A DNA stretch of 64,000 nucleotides from JAGHBT01 sp035311885 (lineage in GTDB: Bacteria; Krumholzibacteriota; Krumholzibacteriia; Krumholzibacteriales; WJIX01). Below, piece by piece: positions 34,913-44,285 of the stretch (the stretch's first letter is position 1; each line of letters opens with the position of its first letter). A program made the translations under genes and the position numbers. The notes under the pieces are model-generated. The model had not been told where the DNA came from, did no database searches, and saw nothing but the letters and a program-made list of their open reading frames with translations. The DNA lies in assembly GCA_964554125.1 (NCBI GenBank), contig CAZKNG010000003.1, positions 1 through 64,000 of the forward strand. Reading direction: 5' to 3'.

Positions 34913-35867
34913 GTTCTTTTAAGTCGACAACAGCAGTGCCGAGCTCACGTACAACCAGACCTGCCGCCGCGTTGGCCAACTCTATCGCTTCATCAAGTTC
35001 TGCTTCGGCCGCGAGTGCCGCGGCCAGAACACTGATAACGGTATCCCCCGCGCCCGTAACGTCGTATACCCCGCTGGCCATCGTTGGAAAATGACTATGC
35101 TTTTGTCCTCTCCTGAACAATGTCATCCCCTCCTGGCCCCTCGTAATAAGTACGGCTTCCGCCTCGAGGTCATCTAAGAGAGACTCTCCTGTTTCCAGAA
35201 GATCCTTCTCGGATTTGATCTTTCTGTTATAGAACGCCCCCGCTTCATTCTTGTTAGGTGTAATAATATAAGAACCATGGTAGAGAGAAAAATGTTTCTC
35301 CTTTGGATCAACAAGCATGGGTATTGAATTAGCCCGGCATAAACGACGGACATTTTTCATCAATTCGCCGGTTACAACACCCTTCCCGTAATCTGAAATA
35401 ACCACAGAGCCGACATCTTTCAATAGATCTTCCACAATGTCAATTATCTCATTTAAAACATTTCCGTCTATATCCCCTTCAGATTCAAAATCGGCTCTTA
35501 CAACCTGCTGGTTGTGCGCGATAATCCTGATCTTTTCAGTTGTTACCCTTGACTTATCTCTGGCAAGAAAATCGGTTGTAACACCAAGTTTACTTATGAG
35601 TCTCTCAAGTTCCTCGCCGGCCGGCCCTTCACATAAAAGACCTACAAGAGAACATTCAGAACCCAGCGAGATAAGATTCCACGCAACATTTGCCGCCCCG
35701 CCGGGTCTTACATCTGTCTTTTCAACTTTTACCACGGGAACAGGCGCCTCAGGGCTTATTCTATCAACAAGTCCCCAATAGTACCTGTCAAGCATTACAT
35801 CTCCGATAACAGCGACAGATGAGCTTCTTATCTTTTCTCCTATCTCCTCTAATCTGTCCTTATTCAA
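34890..35867 (-). CDS. Heptose 7-phosphate kinase (HldE N-domain type)
   Basis: A 325-residue PfkB-type kinase with VIGDVMLDRYYWG near residue 20, RPGGAANVAWNL near 53, VISDYGKGVV near 155 and the catalytic DVTGAGDTVISVLAAA near 262. It phosphorylates heptose 7-phosphate at C1 in the ADP-heptose path. It is encoded just before its partner adenylyltransferase, so the two act in sequence, and their product can supply the GT9 enzymes of the glycan island. Confidence 0.93.
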   Translation of the reverse strand: MNKDRLEEIGEKIRSSSVAVIGDVMLDRYYWGLVDRISPEAPVPVVKVEKTDVRPGGAANVAWNLISLGSECSLVGLLCEGPAGEELERLISKLGVTTDFLARDKSRVTTEKIRIIAHNQQVVRADFESEGDIDGNVLNEIIDIVEDLLKDVGSVVISDYGKGVVTGELMKNVRRLCRANSIPMLVDPKEKHFSLYHGSYIITPNKNEAGAFYNRKIKSEKDLLETGESLLDDLEAEAVLITRGQEGMTLFRRGQKHSHFPTMASGVYDVTGAGDTVISVLAAALAAEAELDEAIELANAAAGLVVRELGTAVVDLKELVSSFTS

Positions 35868-36222
35868 TCGTCATCCTCTCTGGTGAAACATTTTGTCCAG
35901 AAGATAAAAAAAGATATCAGTTTGAGCATTTAACACTTCAAGTTTAAAAAAATATAGCGTTAAATTGTTTCTCAATCAAGAAGAAGATAAATTCGTCTGG
36001 ATAAATCCTGCCATTTAAATCAAAAACAGATGGTCAGAGATGAACCCGCCTGCTGTAATCGTTCATTTGTTTCATAGCAATTGACTAATCGTACAGTATC
36101 GTTTAACCTTAACATAGAAGAATAATAATTCGGTGTTAGCCGATATGCGATTATTTGCCGTCTCCAGTGGGAGCATTGACAATCAGCAGAATCAGGTTAA
36201 TTTTTTCAAGGAAGGGATAATT
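35868..36222. other. Divergent spacer between heptose kinase and DUF3467 genes
   Basis: About 350 bases without a convincing gene. An open frame starts at 36133 but lacks a ribosome-binding site, and its first 30 codons do not resemble the DUF3467 family. TTGACT at 36081-36086 is a possible -35 element for the plus-strand gene, but no good -10 lies 17 bases on, so I do not call a promoter. Confidence 0.4.
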
Positions 36223-36546
36223 ATGAAGAAGAAACAACATCAAATCCCCGTACAGCTCGATGAAAAAGAAGCTGAAGGAGTATATTCCAATTTTGTTCTT
36301 ACCTCATTTACACCGGCTGAATTTGTTATAGATTTCGCCAGAATGCTTCCGGGATTAAAGAAAGCCAAGGTTCATTCGAGAATAGTAATGACCCCTCAAT
36401 CCGCGAAATCACTTTTAGGATTACTAAGCCAGACAGTGAAAAATTATGAGAGTAAATTCGGAGAGATCGAAGTTAAAGGGATAAAAGGAAACCAGCCGAT
36501 TGGATTTCACGCAAATTCAGACCTTGGTTCAGATAAGAAGAACTGA
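36223..36546 (+). CDS. DUF3467 family protein
   Basis: A 107-residue protein starting at the internal ATG 36223, which has AAGGAAGG upstream. QIPVQLDEKEAEGVYSNF, TPAEFVIDFARMLPG and RIVMTPQSAKSLLGLL are typical of DUF3467, a family of small cytoplasmic proteins of unknown function. It stands alone on the plus strand, ending just before a two-way terminator, so it is monocistronic. Confidence 0.9.
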   Translation: MKKKQHQIPVQLDEKEAEGVYSNFVLTSFTPAEFVIDFARMLPGLKKAKVHSRIVMTPQSAKSLLGLLSQTVKNYESKFGEIEVKGIKGNQPIGFHANSDLGSDKKN

Positions 36547-36590
36547 AAAAGCAGGGCAACAGCACCTGCCGGGACAAACTATACCCTGCT
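36546..36590. terminator. Two-way terminator between converging genes
   Basis: GCAGGG at 36551-36556 pairs with CCCTGC at 36584-36589 around a 27-base loop. On the minus strand it is followed by TTTTT; on the plus strand by TGTTATTT. It separates the DUF3467 gene from the acyltransferase gene. Confidence 0.5.
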
Positions 36591-36591
36591 G

Positions 36592-37509
36592 TTATTTATC
36601 GGGTGGTTTTGTTTTCCATCTCTTATGGGCCCAGAAATATTGATCCGGATATTTTATTACGCTCTCTTCGAGCGCCTTGACGTGAAGAGCGGTTAATCTC
36701 TTTATTTCTTCTTCCCTGTCCGCTTCAGGATTCACCTGAATTGGAGGGCAAAATACCGCGTGATGAGTCTCATCTTCCCCTCTTACAATAAAACAGAAGA
36801 TTATTGGACAGTTCACGCGACACGCGAATTGGGCGGCACCCGGATATGTCGAAGAAGGTATCCCGAAAAAATCCACAAAAATGCCGGCTTTCCTGGCGTC
36901 CTGGTCGGAAAGCATCGCGACAACCCTGTTCTTCTTAAGCGAGGTGAAGATACCTCGTATTGAAACACCAACCGGTATGGTCCCTATTCCGGCCTTTCTT
37001 CTTAGCCGGTTAATGTGGGAATCTACGAATTTGTTCCCTTGCTGTCCAACGAGAAAATCTGTCGGGATTCCAGTAGCGGCAAAAGCCGCTCCCATAAGCT
37101 CCCAGCTTCCTAAATGACCTGTAATCGCGATAACCCCATGACCCTTTTTGAGCGCTTCTTCCATATAATCCTTACCGGAGAAGGATACAAGCTCCCGCAG
37201 GTCATCACCAGACAAGCTCCCGATAGAAGCAAACTCGATCATCGATTTCGCGAAGTTGATATAGGATCTTCTGCCGGTTCTCAGCCGCTCCCGGCTGCTC
37301 ATTCTGTCTCCGAAAGCTCTTTTAAGATTATTAAGTGTAACAGACCTTCTTATTCTGAAAATATCGAAAGCAAGAAAGCCGAGAATTGCGCCGAACCTTA
37401 CTGAAACCTTAAGTGGCAGAAGTCTGGGCAGAATGGAAAGAATATAAACTCCCATCAGCTCTAAACGGTGCCGTATTCTCTTCCAGTTATCTATATTTCC
37501 CTCCATCAA
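36592..37509 (-). CDS. LpxL/HtrB-like lipid A acyltransferase family protein
   Basis: A 305-residue member of the LpxL/HtrB family, which add secondary acyl chains to lipid A or acylate related glycolipids on the inner membrane. The catalytic HX4E motif is in ITGHLGSWELMG near residue 128, and the second conserved region is RVVAMLSDQDAR near 195. A hydrophobic stretch lies near residues 17-50. The ATG overlaps the stop of the DUF362 gene by four bases (ATGA), so both are made together. Confidence 0.88.
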   Translation of the reverse strand: MMEGNIDNWKRIRHRLELMGVYILSILPRLLPLKVSVRFGAILGFLAFDIFRIRRSVTLNNLKRAFGDRMSSRERLRTGRRSYINFAKSMIEFASIGSLSGDDLRELVSFSGKDYMEEALKKGHGVIAITGHLGSWELMGAAFAATGIPTDFLVGQQGNKFVDSHINRLRRKAGIGTIPVGVSIRGIFTSLKKNRVVAMLSDQDARKAGIFVDFFGIPSSTYPGAAQFACRVNCPIIFCFIVRGEDETHHAVFCPPIQVNPEADREEEIKRLTALHVKALEESVIKYPDQYFWAHKRWKTKPPDK

Positions 37510-38642
37510 GTTACAAGTTTTGCCAGACGGCTCATCTTTATTTCAATTGCGTCTTCGGGACATAATTCATGACAGCACATACAGGTAATACATTTATCAT
37601 TATTTATTCTGCACACTCCGTCCTGATAGGATATAGCCTCAACGGGACAGCTTCTCTGGCAAAGACGGCATCCGGTACATACCGATGGATCAACTACAAG
37701 TTTTAACCATACAAAGGGTGATATCAGACGGGCCAGAGGCCTGGGAATCATCCTTAGTTTTCTGTTTGACGGTAGATCAAAGGATACGGGTCTTACATCT
37801 TTACCGTCACCGGTTACCTGAATACTCTCAATATCGCCAACCCCCAGTTCAATCTCATCCGCGATCCTCGTTGTATCAATCGAGCCTGGCTTAAAACCGA
37901 TTATTCCCGCTGCTACGGCGTCGATAGCCACCGCGTCTTCGCCGGCCATAACCAACCCCAGCTTCTTTGGATTCCCTGAACTTGGCCCGTCACCCTCCAT
38001 CGCCACAACCGCATCGACGATACTCAGAGAGGGCCTCACCTTGCTGTATAGCTCAACCAGCATCCTCGCGAATTCTCCAGGTTTCGGAAACTCCTTGTGT
38101 AACTCTGACTTTCTAAAACCGCATACGGTGCCGAACATATTCTTCAAAGCGCATGTCAAGAGCGTCAATGTATGTGTCTTGAGCTTAGCGATATTTATTA
38201 TCACATCGGCATCCATAACAGGTTTCGCTATATAAAAAAGATAATCCCCGCTTTTTACCTCCACTGACCCTGAAGCTTCAAAGTTTACGAGTTCTACTCC
38301 GATTCGGCGGGCCATTTCCTCAATCCCGGTGTTTTCCCATACCCTCTTTACTCCGCGCAACACCCCTCCCGGACTGTCGCCGATCACCGGATACCCGCCG
38401 CACTCTGTTACGATCATTGCCAACGCTTCTATTACAGAGGGATGCGTCGTTATCGCTCTTTCAGGTGCCTTCGCGGAGAGCATATTCGGTTTGAGAAGAA
38501 CTCTTTGCCCCGGTTTAACAAAGTGCTCAATGCCGCCCACCTGCTCGATACTTCTGCTTACGGAATCATAAACATCGGTAATTTCATAGCCGGCGCACTT
38601 TGTAATAGAAACAATACTCTTTTTAGTATTCCGTGAACTCAT
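37506..38642 (-). CDS. DUF362 protein with two [4Fe-4S] clusters
   Basis: From ATG 38642 (GGAGG nine bases upstream) the protein has 378 residues; the frame could be extended to 38693 without a ribosome-binding site. Residues 1-300 are a DUF362 domain (VLLKPNMLSAKAPERAITT, INIAKLKTHTLTLLTCALKNMFG). The C-terminus has two ferredoxin motifs, CTGCRLCQRSCP and CITCMCCHELCP. It is a predicted cytoplasmic redox protein of unknown substrate. Its tight link with an acyltransferase is notable. Confidence 0.88.
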   Translation of the reverse strand: MSSRNTKKSIVSITKCAGYEITDVYDSVSRSIEQVGGIEHFVKPGQRVLLKPNMLSAKAPERAITTHPSVIEALAMIVTECGGYPVIGDSPGGVLRGVKRVWENTGIEEMARRIGVELVNFEASGSVEVKSGDYLFYIAKPVMDADVIINIAKLKTHTLTLLTCALKNMFGTVCGFRKSELHKEFPKPGEFARMLVELYSKVRPSLSIVDAVVAMEGDGPSSGNPKKLGLVMAGEDAVAIDAVAAGIIGFKPGSIDTTRIADEIELGVGDIESIQVTGDGKDVRPVSFDLPSNRKLRMIPRPLARLISPFVWLKLVVDPSVCTGCRLCQRSCPVEAISYQDGVCRINNDKCITCMCCHELCPEDAIEIKMSRLAKLVT

Positions 38643-38847
38643 ACCTGAATCCTCCGCTGAATTCCCCCTCACGGAGAATAAAATATTCTCCATCTCAAAG
38701 CAACCGGCAATTACCCGCGGACCATTTATTTGAGAGAAGCGCGTTCAACCTTCTTATTCACTTTTCTAAGAGGTTTCCTTTCCCGTACCCGGCAAATAGA
38801 TTTTGAAATTAAGATTATTGTTTTTTATTATCTCATCGTAATTTATT

Positions 38848-39951
38848 CTATAAAGATCGAATCTCTTTTGCCGCGTAAAGCCCGGCCCCAAAAGACCTGC
38901 ATAGCCCTTTTATCTCTAACCTCAAAAGTAGAGGCATAAGCGATACCGTTTTAATATTACTTTCCAGCGCGAGTTCATCGACATGCCTTGGTTCTAACTC
39001 AAGGATATCAAGCACCCTTCTTTCATTACCGGTCAATGAAATATTATCATCCTCTGAACTGCTTACTTCTCCTGTTAAATCGAACAGGGGCATAAGTATC
39101 CCGAGTATATCCTCAGCGCTTTCAACAAGCCCCGCTCCCTCTCTAATCAGTTTGTGAGGCCCTCTGCTGCCTCTGCTTTCAACCGGTCCCGGTACGGCTA
39201 ACACCTCCCTCCCCTGCTGAGCCGCCCATCCGGCAGTGAGCATCGCCCCACTCCTTATTCCGGCCTCTACGACTACTACGCCCACTGAAATACCGCTTAG
39301 AATCCTGTTTCTCCGTGGAAAATTATATTTCAACGGCTGTGTTCCTACAGGGAATTCAGTGATAATACATCCATTTCTTGATATATCTATCGCCAGCGAA
39401 GAATTTTCCCTCGGGTATGCTATATCGATTCCGCATCCAAGAACGGCAACAGTTCCACCCTCATTTTCAAGGGCTCCTTCATGAACAGATGTATCGATTC
39501 CCCTGGCCAGCCCACTGACAACAACCACACCAGCAGCGGATATATCCCTTGCCAGAGTTTTTGCCGTCACCCTCCCTCTTCTGCTGCACTTTCTCGAACC
39601 CACAATACAGACCTTTCTCTTTCCAAGTCTTTCGATACATCCTCTACAGAAGAGTATTGGCGGAGGATATTTAAGCTCTTTTAAAAGAGCTGGATATCCG
39701 CCGTCGGATATTGCTATAATCCGGCACAATCCGCTTTCCGCTGCTTCAAGCTGCTCTTCAACAAATCTTCTGTTAATACCGCTGATTCTTTTTCCAATAA
39801 GAGCACCCAGTTCTCTTCTTCCGGTTCGTTTCCGGAGCATTCCTGATATTTCCTCAAGCGTGACCCTGTCTCTCAACCTTATCCATGTAGGAACACTTAC
39901 ACCTTCGACAGAAAGAAGATTCAGCCATAATGCTGCTTCCCTTGAACACAT
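38848..39951 (-). CDS. dprA: DNA-processing protein DprA
   Basis: DprA loads RecA on incoming single-stranded DNA during natural transformation. The Rossmann domain shows GSRKCSRRGR, SGLARGIDTSVHEGAL and FPRRNRILSGIS; the last 60 residues form a winged-helix-like DprA_WH domain (RRVLDILELEPRHVDELA). I place the start at ATG 39951, six bases past GGAGGTG; the GTG at 39960 is the alternative. With the type IV pilus genes in this window, it is consistent with natural competence, though other com genes are not seen here. Confidence 0.95.
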   Translation of the reverse strand: MCSREAALWLNLLSVEGVSVPTWIRLRDRVTLEEISGMLRKRTGRRELGALIGKRISGINRRFVEEQLEAAESGLCRIIAISDGGYPALLKELKYPPPILFCRGCIERLGKRKVCIVGSRKCSRRGRVTAKTLARDISAAGVVVVSGLARGIDTSVHEGALENEGGTVAVLGCGIDIAYPRENSSLAIDISRNGCIITEFPVGTQPLKYNFPRRNRILSGISVGVVVVEAGIRSGAMLTAGWAAQQGREVLAVPGPVESRGSRGPHKLIREGAGLVESAEDILGILMPLFDLTGEVSSSEDDNISLTGNERRVLDILELEPRHVDELALESNIKTVSLMPLLLRLEIKGLCRSFGAGLYAAKEIRSL

Positions 39952-40116
39952 CATCCACACCTCCGCTTTCTCAAACGACTCAGCATATTAGTTTTAAATT
40001 ATTAATAACCGGCGGGTAAAATATATCCCTGCCCGAACCACACTCCAGGGTGCTGCCGTAAGACAGCTCCCATATCTATTCTAACCGATAATTCTTTTAT
40101 CCATCAAGGGATTTTA

Positions 40117-41049
40117 TCATTCGCCCGGAGAGGATGGTTTCCCGGGCTTCCGGTCAAAATACTCACTGTAAATCCTCTGAGTAGGATAGGCAAAATCGAT
40201 ATCCTCATTTTCGCCAAACCGGTTAAGAATATCTTCCCAGATCTCCTGCTCACTTCCCCTCCTCGCGCGGGGATCGCACATGTAACGGATTGTAAGAATA
40301 ACCCCGCTGTTCTTAACAGATGTATATACGGTAGGTGTTAATTTCTCGTAATGAATAAGAAACCTCCCCTTCATTCTGTTAAGCTGACTGCGGGCTGTAT
40401 TAGCCAGGTGTTCCGCGTGCTTTCCGGCTATTTCCAGGAGGATCTTTTTTGCCTTCTTCCAGTCACTCTCAAACGTAATAAGAACAGGTATTTCATTCCA
40501 GATATACTCGAGCCCCGCACTGTAATTCGCCAGCGCCTCTGTAAAGATCTTGCCGTTGGGTACATGTATAATTCTCCCGGTGGACTGGTCCGCGTCAACC
40601 CAATTCCCCACCTCTATAAGGGAAAACTGAAACACTCTTATATCAACAACATCCCCCGATGATCCCGCTATCTGTATTCGATCTCCGGGTTCGAAAGGAC
40701 GGCGCCATATAATAAATATCCAGGCGGCGAAATTAACTATCGGATCTTTAAGCGCTAAAACAAGTCCGGCGGATATAATCCCAATGAAGGTCACTAATGT
40801 CTGCAACCCATGTATCCAGATCCTGCCTACGAGCAGTACTGCGACAAAAACCGAAATATAGGCGGACATCTTCCGCCATTGATACCGTCCCCTTATTTCT
40901 CCCACCCGCTTAAAAGCAATTCTCAGGGTAATTCCTCGAATAACCCAGATTAAGATTATAAGCGCAATTGATGAAAAGATTTTAAACTGTATAGTCTGGC
41001 TGATCCCTAAATTATCATTAATCCACGAAACTATATCTGCAAAATCCAT
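40117..41049 (-). CDS. MscS-type mechanosensitive channel
   Basis: A 310-residue channel with membrane segments near residues 20-40, 65-80 and 85-110, then the MscS pore/beta domain: FIGIISAGLVLALKDPIVNFAAW and EPGDRIQIAGSSGDVVDI near 143, IHVPNGKIF near 183, and a soluble alpha/beta domain after. It releases solutes on osmotic downshock. It lies 35 bases past the ammonia-lyase stop and may share its transcript. Confidence 0.9.
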   Translation of the reverse strand: MDFADIVSWINDNLGISQTIQFKIFSSIALIILIWVIRGITLRIAFKRVGEIRGRYQWRKMSAYISVFVAVLLVGRIWIHGLQTLVTFIGIISAGLVLALKDPIVNFAAWIFIIWRRPFEPGDRIQIAGSSGDVVDIRVFQFSLIEVGNWVDADQSTGRIIHVPNGKIFTEALANYSAGLEYIWNEIPVLITFESDWKKAKKILLEIAGKHAEHLANTARSQLNRMKGRFLIHYEKLTPTVYTSVKNSGVILTIRYMCDPRARRGSEQEIWEDILNRFGENEDIDFAYPTQRIYSEYFDRKPGKPSSPGE

Positions 41050-41084
41050 AAGTTTGGCCTCACTCTTCCGAGGTACAAAAAAAT

Positions 41085-42608
41085 TTAACCGAGGCTTCCA
41101 ACTTCTTTCTCGACCTCCTGAAGTATCTCGCAGGACCGCACAAGCTCTTTCATCTTTGTATGGTCAGGGTAAAGCGGCCTGTCAACATCCAGGAAATCAA
41201 CGTACTTTCTTATCACCTCTTTTGCCTTGGTTACTCCCTTTCCGAACTTGAACTTACGGAAATCGAGAGCCTGGGCCGCCGCCATAAATTCAATTCCCAG
41301 AATACCGTAAGCGTTATCCAGTATCTGAAAATTCTTAATCGCCGTATTCATGCCCATAGATACAAAGTCCTCCTGATCGGCTGCCGCGGGTATCGACTGA
41401 ATCGACGCGGGGCTTGAAAGTATCCTCTGCTCAACGATCTGCATATCGGCCGTATACTGGCTTAGCATCAGCCCGGAAAACATGCCGGCCCCTTCTGTTA
41501 GAAATGCCGGAAGCCCCACACTCAAAGCGGGATGGTTCAACCTGTTCATCCTTCTTTCCGACATGACGCTCACCATCGTAACAGCGGCACCTACCATATC
41601 CATTGGAAGGGAAACGGGTGACCCCTGAAAATTCGCGCCGGATATCTGCAAATCATCATCGGGGAAGAAGACCGGGTTATCTCCTACTCCGTTAAGTTCA
41701 ACTTCGACCTGCCCCGCAGCGAATTCAATCGAGTCATGCGCCGCGCCGATAACCTGAGGAGCCGAACGCATCGAATAAGCGTCCTGCACCTTGCACTTTA
41801 TCTTTTCATTCGCGAGGTCTCCCCCTTCGACAAGCTTTCTTATCGACTCGGCACTCCTTACGGCTCCCGCAAACCCTCTGGCCTCATGAAGTTTCCGGCT
41901 GTAAGGCTTCATGTTTGCCTTAAGAGCTTCTAATGACATTGAAGCAGCTATCTCTGCCTGCTTGAGCCAATTCCTGGTGTCATAAAGCATAATAGCACTC
42001 ATAGCGGTCAATACATTGGAACCATTTATCGTCGCGAGCCCGTCTCTGGCCTTCAATCCCGGTATTTCGATCCCCGCCCTGTCCATTGCATCTTTCCCAT
42101 CCAGAAGTTCACCTTTGTAATAGGCCTGCCCCTCTCCAAGCAGAAGGAGAGCAATCTGAGACATAGGCGCCAGGTCGCCGGACGCGCCTACCGAGCCTTT
42201 CTGACATATAAATGGCGTTACACCCTTATTCAACATTTCAACCAGGGTCTGAGTTATTACAGGCCTGCACCCGGAGTTGCCATGGGCGTGGACATTTATT
42301 CTGCCGGCCATCGCTCCTCTAACATACTCAAGCGGAGCAGGGTCGCCGATTCCCGCCGCGTGGTTATAGATAAGATACTTCTGAAACTCCTTTACCTGTT
42401 CATCATCTAAAACAACCTCTGAAAATTCGCCTATCCCGGTATTAACACCATACATGATTTCTTTAGCTTCTATCTTTCTTTCAAGCATAGCACGGCATTT
42501 CCTGATCCTGCCTAGAGCTTCATCCGAGAGTTCTACCTTTTCACCATGGCGGGCTATCCTAACTACTTTTTCAATTGTCAAATCGTTGCCATTCAGTGTA
42601 ATCGCCAA
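41085..42608 (-). CDS. hutH: Histidine ammonia-lyase-type MIO enzyme
   Basis: A 507-residue enzyme of the aromatic amino acid lyase family. The MIO cofactor triad Ala142-Ser143-Gly144 is in GSVGASGDLAPMS, and GVNTGIG (54-60) and MRSAPQVIG are conserved. Residues 82-83 are Asn-His, with His83 at the selectivity position of histidine ammonia-lyase rather than the Phe/Leu or His-Leu of phenylalanine and tyrosine lyases. No other hut gene is nearby, so histidine breakdown as a pathway is not shown; an aminomutase is less likely. The start is TTG with GGGAGG upstream. Confidence 0.85.
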   Translation of the reverse strand: MAITLNGNDLTIEKVVRIARHGEKVELSDEALGRIRKCRAMLERKIEAKEIMYGVNTGIGEFSEVVLDDEQVKEFQKYLIYNHAAGIGDPAPLEYVRGAMAGRINVHAHGNSGCRPVITQTLVEMLNKGVTPFICQKGSVGASGDLAPMSQIALLLLGEGQAYYKGELLDGKDAMDRAGIEIPGLKARDGLATINGSNVLTAMSAIMLYDTRNWLKQAEIAASMSLEALKANMKPYSRKLHEARGFAGAVRSAESIRKLVEGGDLANEKIKCKVQDAYSMRSAPQVIGAAHDSIEFAAGQVEVELNGVGDNPVFFPDDDLQISGANFQGSPVSLPMDMVGAAVTMVSVMSERRMNRLNHPALSVGLPAFLTEGAGMFSGLMLSQYTADMQIVEQRILSSPASIQSIPAAADQEDFVSMGMNTAIKNFQILDNAYGILGIEFMAAAQALDFRKFKFGKGVTKAKEVIRKYVDFLDVDRPLYPDHTKMKELVRSCEILQEVEKEVGSLG

Positions 42609-42968
42609 ATTGACCTCCCTGTTGACCTGTAATCTTTTCTATTCTATTATAAAATAAACGCTGACAAATCTGACGGCACCAGCATATCTCTACCGGAGTG
42701 AACATCTTTCTCACACAACGGTCAATATACTCTATATATTTATCCGAATCAAAATTGATTGTCCATAAAAAAGATAAAATCGTTACCACTGGATAAGCTT
42801 TTTCTTCTTAAAAAATAAATTCCCTTCAAAATGAGACCTTAATATTTATCGATTGTACCCTCATCAGCAACTTTGAAGTTTACCCAACATTTTATATTTA
42901 TCAACATAAATGTAACTACTTTCAGTTAAAAAACTTATATCCTCTTTTCATATCTTATCACTATAAGA
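42609..42968. other. Spacer between ammonia-lyase and serpin genes
   Basis: About 360 AT-rich bases without a supported gene. The only frame of note on the minus strand (42571-42789) overlaps the ammonia-lyase start, has no family similarity I can see, and is taken as chance. A TATAAT lies at 42646-42651 on the minus strand upstream of the ammonia-lyase, with no good -35 partner. Confidence 0.4.
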
Positions 42969-42996
42969 TTGATAAAATCACAACTTTGTGTATAAT
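42969..42996 (+). promoter_or_regulatory. Sigma-70 promoter of the serpin gene
   Basis: TTGATA at 42969-42974 and a perfect TATAAT at 42991-42996 are 16 bases apart. Transcription should start near 43003, which rules against the upstream in-frame ATG at 43002 and supports the start at 43053. Confidence 0.75.
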
Positions 42997-43052
42997 TAAT
43001 AATGCTTGGGAACTTCTTTTTTACCGGTCTGATTCTAATTCGGGGGTGCAAG

Positions 43053-44285
43053 ATGTCACTTTCAAATGTAATTCCTATTCATTTTCTGCTTATCATCGCG
43101 TACTCGCTAATGCCTCAGACATCTACGGGGGAGAATGCTGAAAAGATGGTAAATAATAATATCGTTAATGCTTATACTGAATTCGGTTTTGATCTATATA
43201 AAAAGGAAATAAATACTCATAAGGACGAGAATATATTCATATCACCGGTTAGTGTTTCTCTGGCCCTCGCGATGACATCCGGCGGAAGTGAAGGAGAAAC
43301 AGAGAAAGCGATCCTGAAAACCCTTAACCTCGAAGGTATCAAGCGCGAAACATTAGGTAACGCAAATAAAAACCTCATTTCGAATTTACTCAAAGATGAT
43401 AAAGATGTGGAGCTTTCTATCGCGAACTCTATCTGGCTTAAGAAAGGGGTTAATTTTTACGAAAAGTTTAAAACCGACACTGAGAACTATTTTTTCGCCG
43501 ATCTCTTCTCTCTAACTACCGCCGACCCCATAAACGAATGGGTTGAAAAGAAAACAAATGGCAGAATAAAGGATATCATTGAAAGTGTCTCCCCCGCAGA
43601 TATCGCGTATCTTGTAAACGCGATATATTTCAAGGGAAGCTGGGCAGAGGAATTCGACAGGAAACTAACGAAACCCAAAAGCTTCTACCTTAAAGGCGGA
43701 GAAGAGATCAAAGTAGATATGATGAAGCGCAAAGACAGATTCAAATATCTTAAGACAGAAGAGTTCGAAGCGGTAACTATTCCTTACGGAGATGGGAAAA
43801 CGAACATTTCTCTATTTTTGCCTGATAAAGATTCATGCCTGGATACCTTCCGTGAAAGTCTATCTTATAAATCCTGGAAACGCTGGAGATCTGATTTCAG
43901 AAAGCGTGAAGGTACCGTTGAATTACCAAAGCTGAGGATAGAATACAAGTCAAAACTCAACAGCTCACTCTCAGCCCTGGGGATGGAAATAGCTTTCTCT
44001 CCGTCTGACGCGGATTTTTCAAGGATGTGCAGAATCGACAGCAAACTGAATGTATATATAAGCAAAGTGCTTCATAAAACATTTCTAAAGATGGACGAAA
44101 AGGGGACTGAGGCCGCCGCGGCAACCTCGGTAGGATTAACTCTCACTTCAACGGCTCATAAACAGCCCGAGCCTTTTCATATTGTATTTAACAGACCGTA
44201 TTTTCTGGTTATAACTGAAAACAGCAACAGCCTGCCTCTGTTTATAGGGTCGGTCCGGGAGCCGCCTAAGTCAAATTCCGATTAA
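43053..44285 (+). CDS. Secreted bacterial serpin
   Basis: A 410-residue serine protease inhibitor, with a signal peptide (hydrophobic residues near 7-20). The start at 43053 follows a CGGGGGTGCAAG site. Family marks are NIFISPVSVSLALAM, YLVNAIYFKGSWAEEF and the C-terminal FNRPYFLVI with LFIGSV. The hinge of the reactive loop is EKGTEAAAATSVG, small residues as in true inhibitors. Counting from the hinge, P1 would be Thr with Ser at P1', but the loop is about six residues longer than in alpha-1-antitrypsin, so the cut site could lie further on (for example near His-Lys). It may block host or predator proteases, or guard envelope proteins. It overlaps the obgE end by 20 bases. Confidence 0.93.
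   Translation: MSLSNVIPIHFLLIIAYSLMPQTSTGENAEKMVNNNIVNAYTEFGFDLYKKEINTHKDENIFISPVSVSLALAMTSGGSEGETEKAILKTLNLEGIKRETLGNANKNLISNLLKDDKDVELSIANSIWLKKGVNFYEKFKTDTENYFFADLFSLTTADPINEWVEKKTNGRIKDIIESVSPADIAYLVNAIYFKGSWAEEFDRKLTKPKSFYLKGGEEIKVDMMKRKDRFKYLKTEEFEAVTIPYGDGKTNISLFLPDKDSCLDTFRESLSYKSWKRWRSDFRKREGTVELPKLRIEYKSKLNSSLSALGMEIAFSPSDADFSRMCRIDSKLNVYISKVLHKTFLKMDEKGTEAAAATSVGLTLTSTAHKQPEPFHIVFNRPYFLVITENSNSLPLFIGSVREPPKSNSD

Noticed and set aside
36081..36115. Possible sigma-70 promoter for the DUF3467 gene
   Set aside because: TTGACT is present but no acceptable -10 element lies at 16-18 bases spacing.
42571..42789. 72-codon minus-strand frame before the ammonia-lyase
   Set aside because: Overlaps the ammonia-lyase start and its GGGAGG site, with no similarity or ribosome-binding site.
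43002..43052. Serpin start at the first in-frame ATG (43002)
   Set aside because: The predicted transcription start is at about 43003, so this ATG would be outside or at the very tip of the message; the ATG at 43053 has a GGGGGTG site and gives a proper signal peptide.
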